Origin: Gryganskiella cystojenkinii
Taxonomy: Eukaryota; Mortierellomycota; Mortierellomycetes; Mortierellales; Mortierellaceae
Assembly: GCA_015852425.1 (NCBI GenBank)
Contig: JAAAIG010000540.1
Span: forward strand, 7,186 to 17,327
Length of the DNA: 10,142 bases
Direction of reading: 5' to 3'
The position numbers and the translations under genes are program-made. The notes below the pieces were generated by a model. That model saw nothing but the letters and a program-made list of their open reading frames with translations. It made no database searches and was not told the origin of the DNA. Of this stretch, positions 8,394 to 10,142 are shown piece after piece. Numbering within the stretch: position 1 is the first letter of the stretch; each line of letters starts with the position of its first letter.

Positions 8394-9933
8394 TCTTGAC
8401 ACCGACGACGGGCTTCTTTCTCTCTGGTATCCTCTCTTTGAGATTCTCGGCTTTTGTATGTTTCCGCACATTCTCCTCCTTGACTTTCCTGCTCTGGATC
8501 ATAATAGCCTTCTTCTTTGTAGCAGACTTGATAGCCTTGGGAACATTGCGATGACGGTTGATCCGCCGGATCTCGGGCACACTCGAGAATTTCTCCTTGA
8601 GCTTCTCTGCGTATTCGAGATGGGCTCTCTCTCTGTAATCCTTGACGCCCATCTTTTCCGAGGCACGGGCTTTCCAGAGACGAACGTTGCCATCATCAGA
8701 ACCGGAGAGGACGTACTTGTTGTCCATGGTGTAAAGGACGGAGAAGACACGTTGCATACGGTTGGTGTGGTAGATATCTCTGGAGTGACCCTGACGAGCA
8801 TTGAACAGACGAACAGTACGATCGTATCCGCCAGTAACAATCTCCTCTCCTGTAGGCGAGTAATCGACAGACATGCTAAAGAATACGAGAGAAAAGTTTT
8901 CGAATGAGTCAGTCGACACGAATCGAGAGAAGGGAAGGTCGAGTCCATCCAAGATTATTTTTTTGCATAACTTACACAGCCGAGACGTGATCCTTGAGAA
9001 TGTTTTGAGCCTTGTCCATCTTGCGCATATCAAATGCATAGATATTATGATCTTCGTTCGCAGCCATAAAGTTGAAGGCCTCCATGGGGTTCCAGGCAAT
9101 GGCGTTGGTACGCATGGCGAGGACCAACTTTGTGACGGGCTGAGAGGTTCGGAGGTCATAGAGAATGATTGTACGATCTGATCCTGTCGAGGCAATGATG
9201 TTCTTCTCGGTTTGGTTGAACTTGACCGTGTTGATGGTATCGACACCCCAGTTCAGGGTCTGGATCGGTTCCGCACGATCATGATCCCAGATATCGATCG
9301 CGGATCCCGAGGTCGCAAAGATGTTGTCGGAACGATGATGTGAAATACCACTGAAGGCGTTCTTTCCAGTATAAACGGCCAAGGGAGTTGTCGATCCAGT
9401 GCCGTTCTCTTCGGGATCCCAGATTTTGACTGTACGATCGTTTGAACAACTGAGGAACTGGGTGCCTTCCAAAAAGCTCGAAACGCCAGTGATCATAGCC
9501 TTGTGTCCGACTGTCGACCAAAGGGATTTCTGTTCCGAAAGAGACCACATTCTCAGATCGCCATCACCGCCTCCAGAGACAAGCCAGTCGAGTTTCTTGG
9601 GATGTTTGCCCATGCAATAAACACCATCGACGTGTCCTGAGAGAGCGCCGACAAAGGGTTTAGCAAACATGCGTTCGACTTTTGTGGCGTTGAGGGCACG
9701 TTGGTACTCGCGAGCCTTTTCGAAGGGGTGGAGGGTAGGGTCGAGGTTACGTTGGATCTTGTGGATATCATTTGAGCGCTCACGGGTGGCCTGCTCCGCA
9801 CTGCGAGAGAGGACCTTTACTTTCTGTTAAAGACATGGAACAGTCGAAAAAGTGTTTAGTATGGGGTTTATATGGACGAGAATAAGAGGGATGCATACAA
9901 GCAGCATAATGGCATTCCCAAAGTACGAACCAT
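8389..9933 (-). CDS. SOF1: Sof1/DCAF13, WD40 protein of the small-subunit processome, three exons
   Basis: On the minus strand, exons 9933-9931 (the ATG alone), 9823-8976 and 8875-8389 give 445 aa, the same length as human DCAF13. The protein starts MKVKVLSR, matching human MKVKMLSR, and continues with RNLDPTLHPFEKAREYQRALNATKVERMFAKPF, nearly identical to the family. Seven WD-type blades run from about 60 to 352, with blade ends such as RMWSL, VKIWD, IDIWD, ILYDL, AFDM, VRLF and VRLW. The C-terminal Sof1 domain (about 353-442) has the typical RASEKMGV start, then a basic lysine-rich tail suited to the nucleolus. Sof1 binds the U3 snoRNP and is needed for 18S rRNA maturation; animal DCAF13 is also a CUL4-DDB1 substrate receptor. 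Intron 2 (8975-8876) starts GTAAGT and ends TTTAG. Intron 1 (9930-9824) starts with the weaker GTTCGT and has TACTAAAC near 9858. The ATG has A at -3 and G at +4. Confidence 0.93.
9824..9930 (-). other. Intron 1 of Sof1, directly after the start codon
   Basis: This 107-bp intron separates the ATG from the rest of the coding region. Its acceptor TTTAACAG is followed by AAAGTAAAG, encoding KVK. Directly upstream of that AAA, in the same frame, is a TAA inside the intron, so the large exon cannot supply its own start. The donor GTTCGT deviates at intron position +3. A better-looking donor, GTATGC, occurs 35 bases after the ATG start, but using it would bring an early stop. Confidence 0.8.
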
Positions 9934-10142
9934 GCTGATGGGTAAAGTTGTGGTGGAATAGGAGTGAAAAATGCAAAGAGGACAAGTGAATAGGTTCAGG
10001 TAGAGGGAATGAGATGAAGCCGAATGGGATGCAAAAAAGAGAATGCGGATACCCTTTCTATTGCAGCGGTCTCTCTCTTTCACACACACACATACACAGT
10101 TTTGTTGTACTCCCTTTCTCCTCGAAAGCATAGTCCAAAAAA
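9934..10142 (-). promoter_or_regulatory. Leader and proximal promoter of Sof1
   Basis: The 209 bp upstream of the Sof1 start (minus strand) show no separate gene. They contain a TG/GA simple repeat (10098-10071) and C/T-rich stretches near 9960-10010 on the minus strand, as is common in fungal leaders. An upstream ATG at 10131-10129 is in frame with the Sof1 ATG with no stop between them, so a 66-residue N-terminal extension is formally possible. No clear TATA box is seen. Confidence 0.5.
10071..10098. repeat. Composite CT/CA simple repeat
   Basis: A (CT) stretch, three T, a run of six CA units and a CA-rich remainder form a short microsatellite in the Sof1 leader. On the transcribed strand it reads TG repeats followed by GA repeats. 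Such repeats are length-variable between strains. Confidence 0.8.

Noticed and set aside
8347..8907. 186-codon plus-strand frame opposite the Sof1 3' end
   Set aside because: It mirrors the conserved Sof1 C-terminal exon and its intron. The opposite strand explains all the conservation.
9668..9670. Internal ATG as the Sof1 start
   Set aside because: The 51 residues upstream in the same frame are strongly conserved in Sof1/DCAF13, so this Met (residue 53) is internal.
1..10142. tRNA or rRNA genes, transposons, CRISPR arrays, or a defence, toxin or secondary-metabolite system
   Set aside because: I read both strands for cloverleaf-like or rRNA-like segments, terminal repeats, regularly spaced repeats, and recognisable transposase, reverse-transcriptase or biosynthetic motifs, and found none that stand up. 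This is by eye, without a covariance-model search.

Overview
The window looks like nuclear DNA from a fungus. Its genes are broken by short introns of about 58-107 bp. These have GT...AG ends and recognisable branch sites (CTAAC or CTAAA), and pyrimidine-rich leaders precede the genes. It holds three protein genes, each reconstructed here by joining exons so that the reading frame and family conservation both hold. The very long two-block membrane protein and the intron style suggest an early-diverging lineage (Mucoromycota, perhaps Mortierella-like). That placement is inference; nothing in the window proves it.

Layout. Bases 1-164 are a leader or promoter starting in a poly-A run and carrying a CACGTG box. 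Bases 165-1770 (+) hold a five-exon gene for a CENP-N/Chl4 kinetochore protein (415 aa). Bases 1771-2382 are a spacer with the 3' end of gene 1 and the promoter/leader of gene 2. Bases 2383-8042 (+) hold a five-exon gene for a 1776-aa membrane protein of the fungal Bre4-like/aromatic-acid-exporter-like family (FUSC-type blocks plus a DUF2421 region). Bases 8043-8388 are a short spacer between convergent 3' ends, with a 21-bp tandem duplication. Bases 8389-9933 (-) hold a three-exon gene for Sof1/DCAF13, a WD40 ribosome-biogenesis factor (445 aa). Bases 9934-10142 are its leader.

The three genes serve unrelated housekeeping roles: centromere assembly, membrane transport or trafficking, and 18S rRNA maturation. 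Genes 1 and 2 lie head to tail, and genes 2 and 3 lie tail to tail. I see no operon-like logic, mobile element, RNA gene, CRISPR array or defence system. The points worth a second look concern gene structure: a start exon holding only the ATG codon, an in-frame upstream ATG before it, a NAGNAG acceptor, two competing in-frame donors, and an internal duplication in the membrane protein. The presence of CENP-N also matters for centromere evolution in early-diverging fungi. I do not see a new biological system here.
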